Part shown: piece by piece, positions 13,201 to 27,700 of the stretch
Position numbering within the stretch: the stretch's first letter is position 1
Layout of the letters: each line of letters begins with the position of its first letter
Source of the DNA: Siderastrea siderea
Lineage: Eukaryota; Cnidaria; Anthozoa; Scleractinia; Rhizangiidae
Direction: 5' to 3'
Assembly (NCBI GenBank): GCA_964030785.1
Contig: OZ034969.1
Coordinates: forward strand, 73,087,562-73,151,561
Length of the DNA: 64,000 nt
Made by a program: the position numbers and the translations under genes
The notes under the pieces: generated by a model
The model's database searches: none
What the model was told of the DNA's origin: nothing
What the model saw: only the letters and a program-made list of their open reading frames with translations

Positions 13201-16200
13201 GGTATTAAAAGTACCAGCATAAAGGAGTCAGAGTCGCTCAGAGTGCTGAGAGCTGTGCGGGTTTTGCGGCCACTAAAAATAGTTTCTGGAATACCAAGTA
13301 AGTTTCCCTATAAATTTACTTTTGATATGAAAGTAACTGTAAAGCGAATTAAATGTACCCAAAGAATAAGACAAGGGTGCCAAGCGTACGATGAGCGAAC
13401 AAATCAACTATTGCTCATTAGAAGCTTAGGCCCGGTTCAGTGGTCGAATTTTATCTGTGCCGAACCTAATACAAATGGTCAAAAGCTATTGTTATCGCTA
13501 ATTTGCTTTGGGCTCGGCACATGATAAATTCGACGTTTGAACCTAGCCTTTATAATTTCAGTCGGAGAACAAGGAAATTTAGGTCACCGATTTACAAAGA
13601 GATCAAGTAAATTCAAATTACGATATCGCTGTCTATCAAATATTTTAGTTCACTATTAAATTTTGTCCGAATCTGGTTGTTTTAATTCGATGATGTGACG
13701 ACGGATTGTGTTCATCCGTGGGGTGACCCTATCAGCGAGACACTATCGCTGGTACGGGTCTCACGATTGAAAACACCTGGATAGATTGAAGTCAACCGTC
13801 CAATTCATAAACAAACAAGGTGCTTTCATTGTATTTATACCTTGTACTTTTATTTCCCTTTTTATTTCACCCTTCAAATTCAAGGTCAAATTGTTGATCT
13901 GTGAATTCGAAATGCCGGTTTCAGTGATTTTTGCACGGAAGAAAATTTAGTGGTGAAAAACCAAAATAATATACCGCTTCTGTCTCGGGACTATGACTGA
14001 TAGATTCCCTAAAAAGTTTGATATGTTTTTAACACTAGCATATAAGCCCTCGAAGCTTTGTTTCTAGGGATGATTTCTCTTTAAAGAAACATCAAATTTC
14101 CTCAAGCAACTCAGCCGATGGTCCCTCAACAGTAACACCATTGTTTAAATATACTATGACGATTGGACCAATCAGATTTGCCTATTCAATACAGACTGCT
14201 CTAAGAGTCTGCTAACATACATGCGTCATTATTTATAAATCTGCAAACAAATTTTCTTTTTCTCCGATTAACAAACGCCCTTTCTCTCTCTTTCTCCTCA
14301 CACTCTTTACATACGTGTACACATTGCGGACCTATTTTAACATTCAAGTATCCTCTCTTTCAGGTCTTCAAGTTGTAATGAAGTCAATAGCGAGGGCAAT
14401 GATACCTCTTCTTCAAATTTTATTTTTAATTTTGTTCGTCATTGTAATATACGCCATAGTAGGATTAGAACTTCTTCGAGGAAAATTTCACAACACGTGT
14501 TATAATGGAACTACAGGTAGGAAAATAACAAATCCGTTGGTAAAAAACTTACTCCTTCCAATATAACTCCTCTTCGTGTTTTTAATTCATTTTCGTGTGA
14601 ATACAAACATCTTACCAAAGGCGCATTTGCACAGGGCTTAAAATTTTCACAGATGTCAGTGGAAGATGCTGAATCCTAAAAGAAGACATAACACAGAGTC
14701 CGCCCAGAGCTCTGAACATTTTACGTCAGATAAATCGCCTGTAGTCTCTTTCGTCTTGGCTAATTCTAACTGAATTATTCTTCTCGCTGCAACAGTATCA
14801 CCAACTTTTACCACTTATCTACAACAGACACTCTCTACCAAGGAGTCCCTCTTTTATTTTCGGAAAAGTTAGAACTATATTCTCTTAATTGAGTAGCTTA
14901 CCTTCTGTTCTTACTGGAGTACGAGTCCCACTGATTACTGGTACGAAAGGACTTCTCAAATAGGATGTAGCATGGCCGAGTGGTTTAGGGCGCTGGATTT
15001 CAACTCGGTTGCCCCGGGTGTAAATCCCGCTCTGGACACTAGCTGGAGTTGTTCTCGGTAGTCCCGAGTTCAACTCCTGGGTTATGCTTGTAAAGAGCCA
15101 ACTGGCTTGCCTCCGGCCAGTTGGGTTTCTTACTTGTTGTGTTTATTTAAAATATTTGTTTCCGTCCTTATTTGCGGGCCACCATGTGAACTACTGGGTC
15201 GCCAGTAATTTTGTCAACCCTAAGTTTTTATTTTATTTTATTTTTAAATTAAGTGCGCATGCCTTAGATTATTACGAGTTACACCAACCTCGTTCCTACA
15301 ACGTTCTCATCTCTCAAAACGACGAAACCTAGTACTGAAAATTAGAACATCCCTTGCGTTCAAAGTACGTCTCCGATGCGTGAGTGGGATTAAAACTTTT
15401 TGTAGACTAATTTCTAGCCCTGGGCTAGATTTGACATCCTAAGAATATTTATAAGAGTTGCACAAATTGAGTTGCACAATTGAGTTGCACAAGTTGAGTT
15501 ACACAAGTTGAGTTGCACAAGTTAAGTTACACTACTTGAGTTGCACAAGTTAAGTTACACAAGTTGAGTTGCACAAGCTGAGTTGCACAAGCTGAGTTGC
15601 ACAAGTTCAGTTGCACAACTTGACGTGAACGTCAACATCCAACAACGTGACGTTAGAAATGGTGTTTTGGTTGAGCGATTCCCTAAGCAATTTTGATTAC
15701 AAAGTAACGCGTATTTTGAATAACTGAAGTAATTACTGAAGATAAGAGTTCAGATCAATAGTCATAAATCTATATATTTCTATATTTCAGGTAAACTTGA
15801 CGCCAAGTTTATCAGTCCACGAGTCTGCAGCCAGCCGGGTAAGGGAGGTCGACCTTGTGATCCAGGCCTAAATTGTGCTAGCAACACTTCGGTATGGCAT
15901 GGACCAAATAAGGGCATAACCACATTTGATAACATTTTCCTGTCGATGTTAACAGTATTTCAATGCATTACTATGGAGGGTTGGACCGACATCATGTATC
16001 ATGTAAGTTAATAAAACGTATAGAAACTAGACTCTTAACTTAAGGATATTCAGTATTGCTTTCTGTTACTCTGGCAGTGAGATCAAAATTTTCGTGCACT
16101 TCCAACAAAGTGCAAACTAGTCTGACGCTAAACTTTTGTTAGGAAAATCCGGTTGTTTCGCTGAGATTTTTTTATGGCTTACCAAAATCTTTCGACCACT

Positions 16201-16805
16201 TTATTCAAGAATTGAACCATCATCGAATTTTCAACTTCTGAAAATCCTTCAAAAACTTTTAGAACAGTGCTCTTGAAGCGATTTTGACGCAATTTCTGCG
16301 TCTACTTTTGTAAGGCCAAGTTCTTACTGCTCTGACTGAACCTTTTCGTCCTCCAAAATACGACCTAAAAGTTGGCGGAGTGTTGAATGCAGTGTGGAGT
16401 GTTGTGTGGAGTGTTGTCACGTGTGGGAATTGCCAACAATGTGACGTCACAACACGTTTCATGTGAGACAAAATGGCTTTTATACTGACAAACTTTCGCA
16501 TATCAGTTAGGACGCATCACAGTTTTTAACTCAAATTGGCACCCAGCCGTTGTACGGTGCATTTTATATCGACAATCAATATTAAGCAAAACTATTGTTA
16601 TTTAATTTATACTGTACGTACTTCTACACCTCAGCGTATGAATACTTTCTCTAGGGTGATCTAAAACTAACCGTCAGCTCCTCTCTATCTAGAGTTATGA
16701 TGCTCGGGATTATAACAATCGTGTGGTCACGTCCATCGTGTACATATCATTAATCATCATTGGTTCCTTCTTCATGCTTAATCTAGTTCTTGGTGTTTTA
16801 AGTGG
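7263..16805 (+). CDS. Cav2: Cav2 exons 1-7: N-terminus and repeat I
   Basis: Exons 7263-7468, 7972-8077, 8351-8490, 13182-13297, 14364-14516, 15791-16002 and 16693-16805 encode residues 1-349. The cytoplasmic N-terminus ends in [14 protein letters not shown], the usual block before IS1. S1 follows in exon 2 ([12 protein letters not shown]), S2-S3 in exon 3 (RNGWNILDF), and S4 in exon 4 ([15 protein letters not shown], five positive residues). S5 is in exon 5 and the cysteine-containing turret plus pore loop in exon 6 (ITMEGWTD, selectivity Glu at residue 303). S6 is in exon 7 ([15 protein letters not shown]). The 4.7-kb intron 3 (8491-13181) holds nothing I can identify. Confidence 0.95.
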
Positions 16806-19800
16806 GTAAGTCTTTTCTTTAATCTTGAATGATAATTTGTTTAAGTAAGAGTACCCATTGTTAGAAATTTTCCAGACGTTTCGGGTATGACCCCGATTAC
16901 TATCGAAAGTGTTACACAGCATTACATTTTCTAAGTCTTTTCATTAATCAAACTGGATTTCAAATATTAATCAATTCGTGATAAATGATGAATGTTACAT
17001 AATGAAGAAAATTGTAATACAATCTAACTACATTACGCATGGTTTTTTTTTAATTTTTTTATTACATCCAAGTTGGAGCAGAAATACTTTATTTGTACAA
17101 CAGTTGTTGTGTTTTTTCCAATTTAGCGCTTTTTTTTTTGTTTTGTTTTTTTTTTTGGGAGGGGGGTTTGGTTTTTGTTTTTGTTTTTTTTTTTTAGGCC
17201 TAAAGAACTACTTTGGATTAACTATCTCATCTTAATTTATTTATTTGCATTTACAGTGAATTTGCAAAAGAAAGAGAGCGAGCTGAAAATCGGCGATCAT
17301 TTTTCAAGTTTCGCAGCCGAGAGAAGATAGAAAGACAAGTGTCCGCGTATTCTGATTGGATAGGAAGGGCGGGTAGGAATGTCATGTGACTGCTTTGCAT
17401 AGAGACTAAATGGGGCTGTGTCAGTTAAAATTCCCACTACTTGTCGGTTGTCAGTTAACACATCCAGCTACGATTTACGAAGACACCAGTCTTACAGATT
17501 TCTTACCTCTCTATCAGTCAAAAGGAACTCAATTTTAAGCTGGTCAACATAATAAACAAGCTTGCGCACAAACGTTGTACCACGACCAAATTAAAATCGG
17601 TTTAAACCACGACTTTGTTGAATATTATACAACTGAACCTCGCTCAAATAATCAGCCCTTGGCATTTAGCATTACATAAACCCAATAATCAGGCCCCAGT
17701 TGCTCAAAGAGCAGATAACTCTATCCCCCGGATAAATCACTATCCAGTGGATAGTGTACGCTGTTTTGTTATCATTTATCCACTGGATAGCGATTTATCC
17801 GGTGGATAGCTTTATCCAACCTTTGAGCAACCGGGCCCAGTACTAAACGTCTAGGAAAAACGATGATTCAGTTAGAATGTAGAGTTAACATTGTCTATTT
17901 TCCTAAAATCGTGCAATATTGTTTTTCATTGTAGAATGTTACTATTTTATTTTCAGAGGATATCTTATTAAGAGAAGAGAGAGAAAAGCATGGAGTCGGT
18001 GAAGGTATGGTGTATTATTAATGCAGCGTTATCGCTTTTCGAAGTGGAAGATATTGTTGGCTATCGAACAACTATTCCAAGTGTAAGTGCTTCATTTCCA
18101 TTTAACTGTGTGCTATTTTATGTCGGGGTAGGGTATTTCAGTAACGAAAACTCTCCGTATCAAACCTACCTCTCGTAGGTACGTTGTCAGTTCGAACGGT
18201 CTGACATGAATGAACCGAAAACTGAAATTATAAGGAGAAATTAGATGTTTTTATGTGGTATACGTTTGTTTTTCGTCATAGGTGGCCCCCGAGATCCATT
18301 AAAGAAACGCTACAGTTTGTCAGACTCAATAATGCATCTAATAGAAGATGGAGAAATGGTGAAATATCTTAGAAACAAGTCTGAAAGGTATAATATACTC
18401 ATTTATTACTCACATAAACAAAATAAGTATATAACCTTTGTTTACTGTGAGAAAAAAATACCATGAACACTACTATCTCTAGAACTTTGATGGGTCAACT
18501 GTCATACCTTTACCCATGGTGCGGATGGGAGCTCAAACCACAGGAAAGTGAAAAAAAATACAAACGAAGTTAACAAAAAGGGTGACAATGATCTAATTAA
18601 ATTGGAATAAAATGCAAACTGAGTACGTGAAATTAAGATGTCTGTCAAAATATGGTTGTCATGTAAACATCAAGTTTCGGCAACAATAACCAGTCAGATT
18701 AAAATATCCCCGATGAAATTAAGGAAGATTATGTCAAGCAATTCTCCAGTCTAAATTGAGTGTTCTGATTGGTTAGTTTTCGGTCGGGATTTTACAGTAC
18801 GGACCATTACTATGGAAACGGTCCTTTTTGGATTTTTTTTTTCGCACTCCCGCTCCAGCAAAATTCAAACTCCGAAAACGCAAGAAGATTAAAAAAGGAA
18901 AGGTTTGGAGCTGGTACAAAACCGGAATGAACGAGGTAAACACGCCTGTTTAGAAAAAGCGCTCTTCAATTAACTTTACCGACTTTTTGATATAAGCAAA
19001 ACACTTGCCAGCAGTGAATCAAAAAGCATGGCCAACGTTCTTCAGTGACTGAGTGTGTTTATTGTTTTCTTGTACGGCTATTAGACTGTAAGCTGTAAAG
19101 AGCCGCGTAAATCGGCCAACACTTAAACAATAATTATTAAAATTCAGCATTAACAAAAGAGTACGTTTCTCACAAGAAAACCTCTCGGCCAAAAATAAAA
19201 CTGAAAACTGCAAAACAACTAGCAAACGGCTTCATCAGCAACTGTAAATCGAAAGGAAACGATCATGTTCTTGTCTAGTTTAATATTGGCCATCGCTTCA
19301 GTCAGCGTTTTCCACACGGAACAAATTAAAGTTACACGTTCATGTATTAAACTAACAGTGTACCTTGATTCCTCAGCGACATTTTTGCTCTTGTAGTGGA
19401 CATCCTTGAAAATAAGTTTAGCTTGTTCACAAGTCCGCTCTTGCTGTAGCTCGCGCTAAAAACAACTTTTTTAGGTGAGACAAAAATTTGCTCTCAGCAT
19501 CCACAAAGTTCTCCATAAAGCTACTGAAGCAAACAACTTGCAGTATTTGATGGAGAGGTAATTTCCAGTGTCTTTTTTTTAAAGTTCAAGTGTTCCTTCG
19601 TTTACATTACGGACTAACACGCTGCCAAAATTACCAGTTTGAGAAGCACGTTTCTGGGATTTTATCGCGGTCTTTTCATTATTCTTATTTTTCCCGAGTT
19701 GTCTCCGCCCATAACGAAGACGTATTTTCAAATAAAACTGTCTTGTGTTGTAGAGGACGACGAAAAACTGACACATATATTAGAAGCAGAGCAGTTTTCA

Positions 19801-22800
19801 TTCAAGAGCCGATCGACAGCAACGATCAGCAAACTGATTTGAAAGCCAGTTAAAATCGCTGGCTTCTCTCCTTGACATCGCGCCGGAAATTGACTTGAAT
19901 GAACTACCGGAAGTGTTGTTTCGTACGAAAAATGATGCCAAATAATAAATTACTTACTAACTTCACTTGCTCGGGACCGTACTGAGGAATATTGGCCCTC
20001 GGTCGTTTTTGTACGGACCTCGCTGCGCTCGGTCCGTACTGCCACGACCTCGGGCCAATATTCCCCAGTACGGCCCTCGCGTTCAGTTAGTAAGAAGTTA
20101 AAGCTGGATACTTAACTTGACTGCCTTAAAATTTCCTCGGACGAATTCAGCGCTCTCCATTCCACAAATTATGTTGAATTTGCTGCTACGTTATACGTCA
20201 ACGCGTGCCTGAACTACTCGTTAGAACAAAAAAATAACGATGAAACGTCAGTTTTGAGTGAATGCAAATTATGAGTGTTCGCGAGTTCGTCGACTAATCA
20301 GGACAACGGTCATGTCTCATAACATCTACTACTGACCGATTCACAATTCACTTGACTCTGATGATGTCTTCCACGCAGGTTGTCGAAATTAACGTTAGAC
20401 AAGTCACCACAAACAGTCCTTCTCAGGACTACACTCACCCGGACGATCACACTTCTGCTCCTTGGGTAAAACCATTTGATTTTTTTTTTAATTTATTGGT
20501 TGTTTTTCTGCAGCTCAAGTGTAGTACAAAAGATCAAGAAGAAAGAAAAGTTCTTCAGATTGCATGTTCGTCAAATGGTTAAAAGTCCAGTGTTTTATTG
20601 GTCAGTTATAGTCTGCGTCTTCCTGAACACCGTTCTGATGTCAGTTGAGCATTATGGTCAACCTAAATGGTTAGAAAAGTTTCAAGGTTGGTATCCACTA
20701 CTTCTTACCCCAATAGTGACAAGCATCTAATTTCTCATTAAAGTATTACTACTTGGTCAAACACAGTTCACGAGAATAAATGAAATGATCACCAATTATC
20801 GAATGTCTTGATTTTTAATCAAATTTTCCCAACTAGTAACATAACAATTAGAAGCAGCATATGTGGAGAATACGGGGGTTAATATTGGCGCATAAAGGGT
20901 TAACCGAAGTTAATTTTTACTACTCTTTTTTTAACGTCAAATTTACAATAAACAAACTGACTTAGTTTAGCCAGGATCCCACGATAACACACACGGTAAA
21001 GCTTGACTTGTCTCTGGGCTTTAAATTTTTTCGTCGAAATACGACGCACACTGCATTTCGTTTGTTTGTAGCATTCCTTTGACGTCTCTTCGCATTCACA
21101 TAGAACATCACGAGCAAAACGAAGCGAAGGTAGCTTGTCAAAATTTGAGATTGATACTTTCCTTTTCGATTAGGCTCGTTCAGTAGGCTCGTCGTCAGAT
21201 AGAATCCCAACCTTCAAGATACGGGCACACTGACACATTTTGTCCATCACATCTGCGTAGCAGATACTGGGCTAATTAAATTGGTTGTCGTTCAGTTTAT
21301 TTAATTTTATCTACTCCTAGCTTTTTACATACATTTCTTTAGATCAGTGATAACGATTAGTTTGGAACTTGCTGATACATCAGTATAGAGTCCTCTGGTT
21401 TCTTCTTGTTGTTACTTATTTGTCTGACAATGTGTGCAAACTTTAAGTGGGGGCTGATTATTTCTGTTTATAACATTCGGATAATTCTCCCAATTAAGGA
21501 GTTCTTAGTTCATACCAGTTTTAAAGAACAACCTTACTAATTTCTTCCCTCATTTCGTTTCTTGTTTTTTCAGAAATTTCCGAGTACGTTTTCCTTAGCA
21601 TATTTATAGCCGAGATGTTGTTAAAAATGTACGGGCTGGGCCCGAAAGCATACTTCAAATCGGCTTTTAACAGATTTGATTGTGCGGTAAGCTGTTTTCA
21701 AATGATGACGTAATTAAGCCATCGCTCTTTGTCAGAGTGCAAGTTATTTCCAGCGCGGATGTCTGTCCATCTGAATTATCCACTTTGAACGATAATGGGG
21801 GAAAACAGCATCGTTTCTGAACGTACGTTCCCACGTATTCATTGTCAGCACTACAGTTGGGAGGCAGATATCTGATAGTTGCCTTCATCATTTGTGAAAG
21901 TCCTAAAAAAAGAGCGTTGTAACACAAAAAAGAGCGTTTGGGCTTTAAATTTAACTCCACCACGGTTGCTTTATGAGCTTAGAAGCTTCGGAGATGATTT
22001 TTCACCTCTGCATGTAAGTGGCAAAAAGATATATTTCTTTACCGTTTCGGTCAGTCAAAAACAAACTTTATTCCTTTTTTTGGCAGGTCGTCCTTGGAGG
22101 CGTTATAGAGATAGTTGTACAGCATTTTACAGATTATAGCTTTGGTATAAGTGTTCTTCGCAGTCTTCGTCTTCTAAGAATTTTCAAATTCACAAGGTGA
22201 GTTAAAATTATTCTAGCTGAGTACCTTAGTCGTAGGAGAATCTGAGCTACAAGAAAATTGATCTCACAACTCTTTCTCCTTTGCAGGTTTTGGGCGTCAC
22301 TACGTAACTTTGTGACGTCACTGCTAAACAGCATGCGCTCGATCCTCAGCCTGATCTTCCTTCTCCTTCTTTTTATCTTCATTTTTGCTCTCCTTGGAAT
22401 GCAGCTCTTTGGCGGAAAGTAAGTGTAGACACGTTTCATTGCAAAAGTGTGTTGGATGTTTTAATTTACCAGAATTTTAACTTTCAAACCCTGGATATGA
22501 GCCAATACTCTGGCTCTATATTGATTCCTTGCAAATAAGCCATCAGCTGATATCATACCAGTCAAAATATCGCCCTGGAATTAAAAAAAAGGGAAAAACT
22601 AATAAAAGAGAGAGGATATTACACGGCAGCGCAAAGATATGAATGTCATATGTTTACGCTTAACGATTGTATCCAAATTTATTAATGAAATAATTTTTAT
22701 GATTGGCAGGTTTAGTGAACGTCATGATGCTCCTCGAACTAATTTTGATAATTTTCTTAAAGCGATGTTGGCGGTTTTTCAGGTTCGTAAAATATCTCCT

Positions 22801-24636
22801 CTTTTCACTAGGTATCCATTAGGGACTTGATTTCACGCATTTTAATATTCTATATCTCTGCTTCGTCGTAATATTTCTTTTGCCTAATAAAAATTTTCCA
22901 GCGAATTATTGAAAACAGTCCAGAGAATATATAAAAGGAAAAACAAATAGACGCTTTACCATCTGCCTAAAATATAGGCATACCACAGTGTGGTGTGCCC
23001 ATGCACAACATATATGCACACAGTTAAGGCACTGCCTGTTCACAGGTTCCATCAATTCCCGGGCGGGTGTACTTCCTTGTAATAGGCTAATGGGGATGTG
23101 CCGCTGGATGGGGTCGCAATTTCACGACTGGATTGACTATAATGGGGTTGCATTTTCAATAGGAACTAATAGAGTTACTAGAATGGGGTCGCACATTTGC
23201 GGGATTTCAGGGGTAAGTAAATTCCGGCAAGTAGGGATTTGGGGTATATTTGCCCAAAAGTGACTCACGTGAGGTCTATAATTGGCTACAGATTAGACTA
23301 TAAAGGGGTAGGGGCTGGGAGGGGCCAGCGGCACATACCCAGCAGAAATTGAACCAAGTACCCCCCCGGGCATCAATTATTGAATAGTTTCATTGTTTCG
23401 CAGAGAGCACAGCAGCCTCGATTCGTTGAGCCTTGCTTTCATTTTAATCACAATGTCTTGCGCTACGATCTCTCGCTCAAGTCAGAAAAGCAAACAGTAT
23501 TTATTGGATAATCTGTTTTCCATTACATTTGTTTTCAGATTATGACGGGAGAGGATTGGAATGCCGTAATGTATGATGGGATAGTTGCATCTGGAGGACC
23601 GCACACCATAACAGGAATATTGTCATCGCTGTATTTTGTGTCTCTAGTTATTCTTGGAAATTGTATCCTCCAAAAAATTTAGTTCTAAATAAACTTAGGT
23701 GTTTTTAAAATATAGGAGAATTATGTTAACGTTTCATTATCCGTTAAAATACAGTAGTTCTGTTGTTAATTGAGGTTAACAACAACATCACGTTTGCTAA
23801 AATCTTCGCTCCTTTTAAACGTAAACTGCAGATAGTAAAATGAGTCGTTGCGTAGCCAAAACATCCTCAGGCCTTCCTTGACTAGCGCCAGATTTTTTGA
23901 ATTCATCGAATTATTTGTATGCCTTTCTTTTCTGAACTGACACGCCCGCTAGCATGATATCACTAGTCTTTTTAAAATTCTGGTTGGTAGTTCGGTCGAG
24001 GTTCAACCCCGGTGGCGCATGTGCACTCTAAGACAATTGGGCCTTTTCCGTTTTAGAACGCGTTTTCAACAGCGTCGTTTTCGTCAGAACCTTCAAGTAA
24101 GCCCATACCAAGTTTTGACTGATCTGTAGTGTAAATGCTTCTTATGTGCTTCAAACAGTGAAGCTGGGCAGCTGTTGACGTACGTTTTAGCATTTCTTAA
24201 CAGTCATTACAACAGACACACTGCTAAACGTATTTTTAGCCATTGCAGTTGACAACTTGGCGAATGCTCAAGCAGTAACACAAGACGAAAAGGAAGAACA
24301 GAGAATAATAGAGGCAATGAGGAGAAAAAGAATGGAAAAAAGAACATCCCCTGGCTGGGCAAAAGTACGGCAGATTCCGGTAATCATGGCGATAAAGAAC
24401 ATTAACCATAATAAAAATGATCACGATAATCCATTTCGCAACATGAAGCCCGTTTACCCCTCCGTGGATCACGTGTCTCCAAGGTAAGTTTAGTATCCTT
24501 TAGTAGTAAAATCCCTTCAGTTGACGAATACGTCCGTATATAAGGTTTTAGGTGATTAATTGATTGATTGACTGATTGATTGATTGATTGATTGACTGAT
24601 TGATTGATTGACTGATTGATTGATTGATTGATTGAC

Positions 24637-24667
<31 letters not shown>

Positions 24668-24684
24668 CTGACTGACTGACTGAC

Positions 24685-24783
<99 letters not shown>

Positions 24784-27700
24784 CCCTATCTTTTCAATTC
24801 GAGCAGGCTGGTCTGAAATAGAGTATAGGTTTTAACAAGATGTGAAATAATTTTCCGATTTCCATCTCTATGCCGCACACCCTCTCAGTTCAAGTGGTAC
24901 CTCGGCTACAGAACGATTTTTTACTTGGTTACTAAACTCGTGACACTTAGTAAAACCAACAGTGGTCATAATTCGGGGCCTAGGATCCCACCGAGGGCCA
25001 CACTGCCATTTTCTCAATGAGCACCATTTCATGCCTTTAATTTAATGTCTGTTCTAGGGGAGCAAGATGGAACAAGAAATCAGCATTAAGAGTGAGTTGT
25101 TTAATTTTTATGTATTTATGAGGCTTTGTCTTATTTCGTTCTTTCTTTCTTTCTTTCTTTTTATGTCTCCGTTTATTTGTGGATAATTGCTATTTGAACA
25201 GGTGAAAATTGCCCAAGATGGAAACTTTGGTCAGTCAACTACAAATGGCAAAATTTCCAACGGTAATTCACGAGCCAGAGAAAATCCCGACAGGGAAGAG
25301 GAAGGGGAAGATGGAGGTAAGCAGGGAGGTTGTGGCTTTAACTTTTAAGTTTGGGGACGAAATCTTTCACTTATTATCTTTCTGTTCCTCTTTTTTTTTT
25401 TTTCAGAAAGTTCAATTCCTCGAAGAACTCTTCTCAGTTTACGAGATGCCGGACGAATCATACGAAGACGCAACATCCACAGAAGCGTGCCTATCATAAG
25501 AAAGAGCTCCATGTTTATATTTGGACCTGATAACCCGTAAGTCTAATCTAAACAGCAACATCAGTTATAAGATAGAGTCATAAGGCATAAGCAACATAAG
25601 TCATGAGTGATAAAAAAACTGCTCCTTAAATATATGGAGATCTATTGAGGGTTACAACTTAAACCGTTTACATTTATATTTTCTGTTTTTTGTTATGCAG
25701 CATTCGTCAAGCCTGTCACTGGGTTGTGAATCTGCGATATTTTGATGATTTCATCTTGGTAGTCATATTAATCAGTAGTGTGTTGCTAGCAGTGGAGGAC
25801 CCAGTCCACCCAGATGCTCCTAGAAACAAGGTAGATCACGTGACCTTCGCTTGACGACCTCATTGCAGCCTTAAAGTCGCAACTTAAAGCGAGAGAAATC
25901 TTTAACTAAATTCAATTTCAGATTTTTTTTTACTTTTCAGCCCTCCATACCTAAGTTTTGTATTAACAAAACCTTTTTAATGATATCTTTTATGTTTTGC
26001 AGGTTCTCCGCTACTTTGACTATGGTATCACCGCGATCTTTGCTCTGGAGGTTTTAGTGAAGGTCGGTTGACGGCTCTCGAAAATGTTCATATTTGTAAT
26101 TGAAAAAAAAATGCTGTAAGCTTTCAAATGTTTATTAAAATTGTTTAATAGATTACGGTACCAAGTAAAAAATTAAACTGTAAAATTTTCTTAGAAATGT
26201 TTTAGGTCGCTCCCTTTTTGCAGAAGAGTGATCTGACCTGACACTCCTTCACCCCACCCAAGTACATTGCTAAGGAAATTCTACCTGCACGCAAGTTTAA
26301 CTGAAACATCAATTCAGTTCTCCTTTCTTTCTTACTCAATTTGACTTTCGTTTTCAAACAGATGATTGATCTTGGCGTCATCCTTCACAAAGGATCTTAT
26401 TTGAGAAACGGGTGGAATGTCATTGACGCCTTTGTTGTTGCCTGCAATATTGCCGCCCTCTTCTTAAAGTAAGTAGTATGCAAAAGCTATTGTTTTCATT
26501 ACATGTAGTCTGTGACAGGCGGTGTGACAGGAGCTTCTTCGTTATTGTCCGTTGTCCTTGTCAATCTCCCAAGCATGTTAGTGCTATTAAAATACCTCCA
26601 GATATTTCTGTCTCGAAAACACTTGTTTATGAGTTCTTATTCTGTCATTCTCAGCATAGGCAACAGCCAAGACTCCTTGGAGAGGGATGCAATCAAATCT
26701 TTTCGTGTTTTGCGAGTACTTAGACCTCTAAAAGCCATCAATAAGTCAAAGAAACTTAAGGTTAGTTTAATTTTAATTTTGATATTAATGCACTAAATTT
26801 AAAAGGAGTAATACGAAAATGGACAAGTAGTTGATTACTTTTGTCAGTAAAGCGCTAGATTTATGTATCTTTTTCTTTGAATGGTCTGCCTGCCAGTTTG
26901 TTTATCTATCTGAAAATCTTTTTCTCTGAATGTTTTCTTGTTTTTTGACTGTCTGTTTGTTTTGTTTGTTTTTTTGTCTGTTTATTATTAGTCAGTCAAA
27001 CTGCTGTCTGCTTGCGTATCTCAATTGTTGAATTAATTGTTTGCACGTTTCCAATTGTTTTTGTTCACATCAATGACAGTAGGTGCAAGGAAAGGTTATT
27101 GTAAACATTCTGTAGCTGTCAGGAGTAATTTGCGATGTCTTCTATTTCCATTTCAGGCTGTGTTCGAGTGTATGTTGTACTCGTTAAAGAATGTGCGCAA
27201 CATTCTCCTCATCACGTTACTATTCTACTTTATTTTCGCCGTGGTTGGTGTACAACTTTTTAAGGTAGATCTTGAAAATTTATTTCATTTTCGTTTTGAG
27301 AAACATGACCGCAACAAACCCATGTAGTTCGTACCTGCCAGCTCTTAGGCGCCATGCATGAGGTGTAGGAATGCTGATCTCAGTGAAAAGACCATATTCA
27401 AACTCACAGACCGGTATCTGTTTAGAGAAAAAAAAAAGCCCATGCCTTACGTAGCCGCGAAAGGAGTTCTTCTAAATGAATCGATCTCGGCTATGACAAC
27501 TAGTTTTCGAACTTTGTCCGGTGACATATCCGTTTAATCTTCGGCAATCGTTAGACATGTTCGGAACTGATCGAGAGGCTCCGAGGATGAATTAACGTTC
27601 AAATCTTCAGTGATAGTTTTTACGCCAAGAATTTTGGCTTGTCCATGGCAATTATATATGTTTTTTTTCGGATTTTTTTAAATTAATAATAATAATAGAA

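Larger units (their letters stand above)
18388..20513 (+). other. Cav2: Cav2 intron 10 with repeats
   Basis: A 2.1-kb intron. Besides the foldback element at 19953-20094 and the dispersed repeat at 20338-20465, I see only A+T-rich sequence with short accidental ORFs (for example 19590-19853) that have no family resemblance. CAGTACGGACC near 18796 echoes a motif in the interior of the 19953 element, so a larger composite repeat is possible. Confidence 0.5.

Noticed and set aside
19590..19853. 87-codon ORF in Cav2 intron 10
   Set aside because: No domain, overlapping ORF in another frame, repeat-like surroundings.
24554..24784. CRISPR-like array
   Set aside because: A simple 4-bp microsatellite without spacers in a eukaryotic intron.
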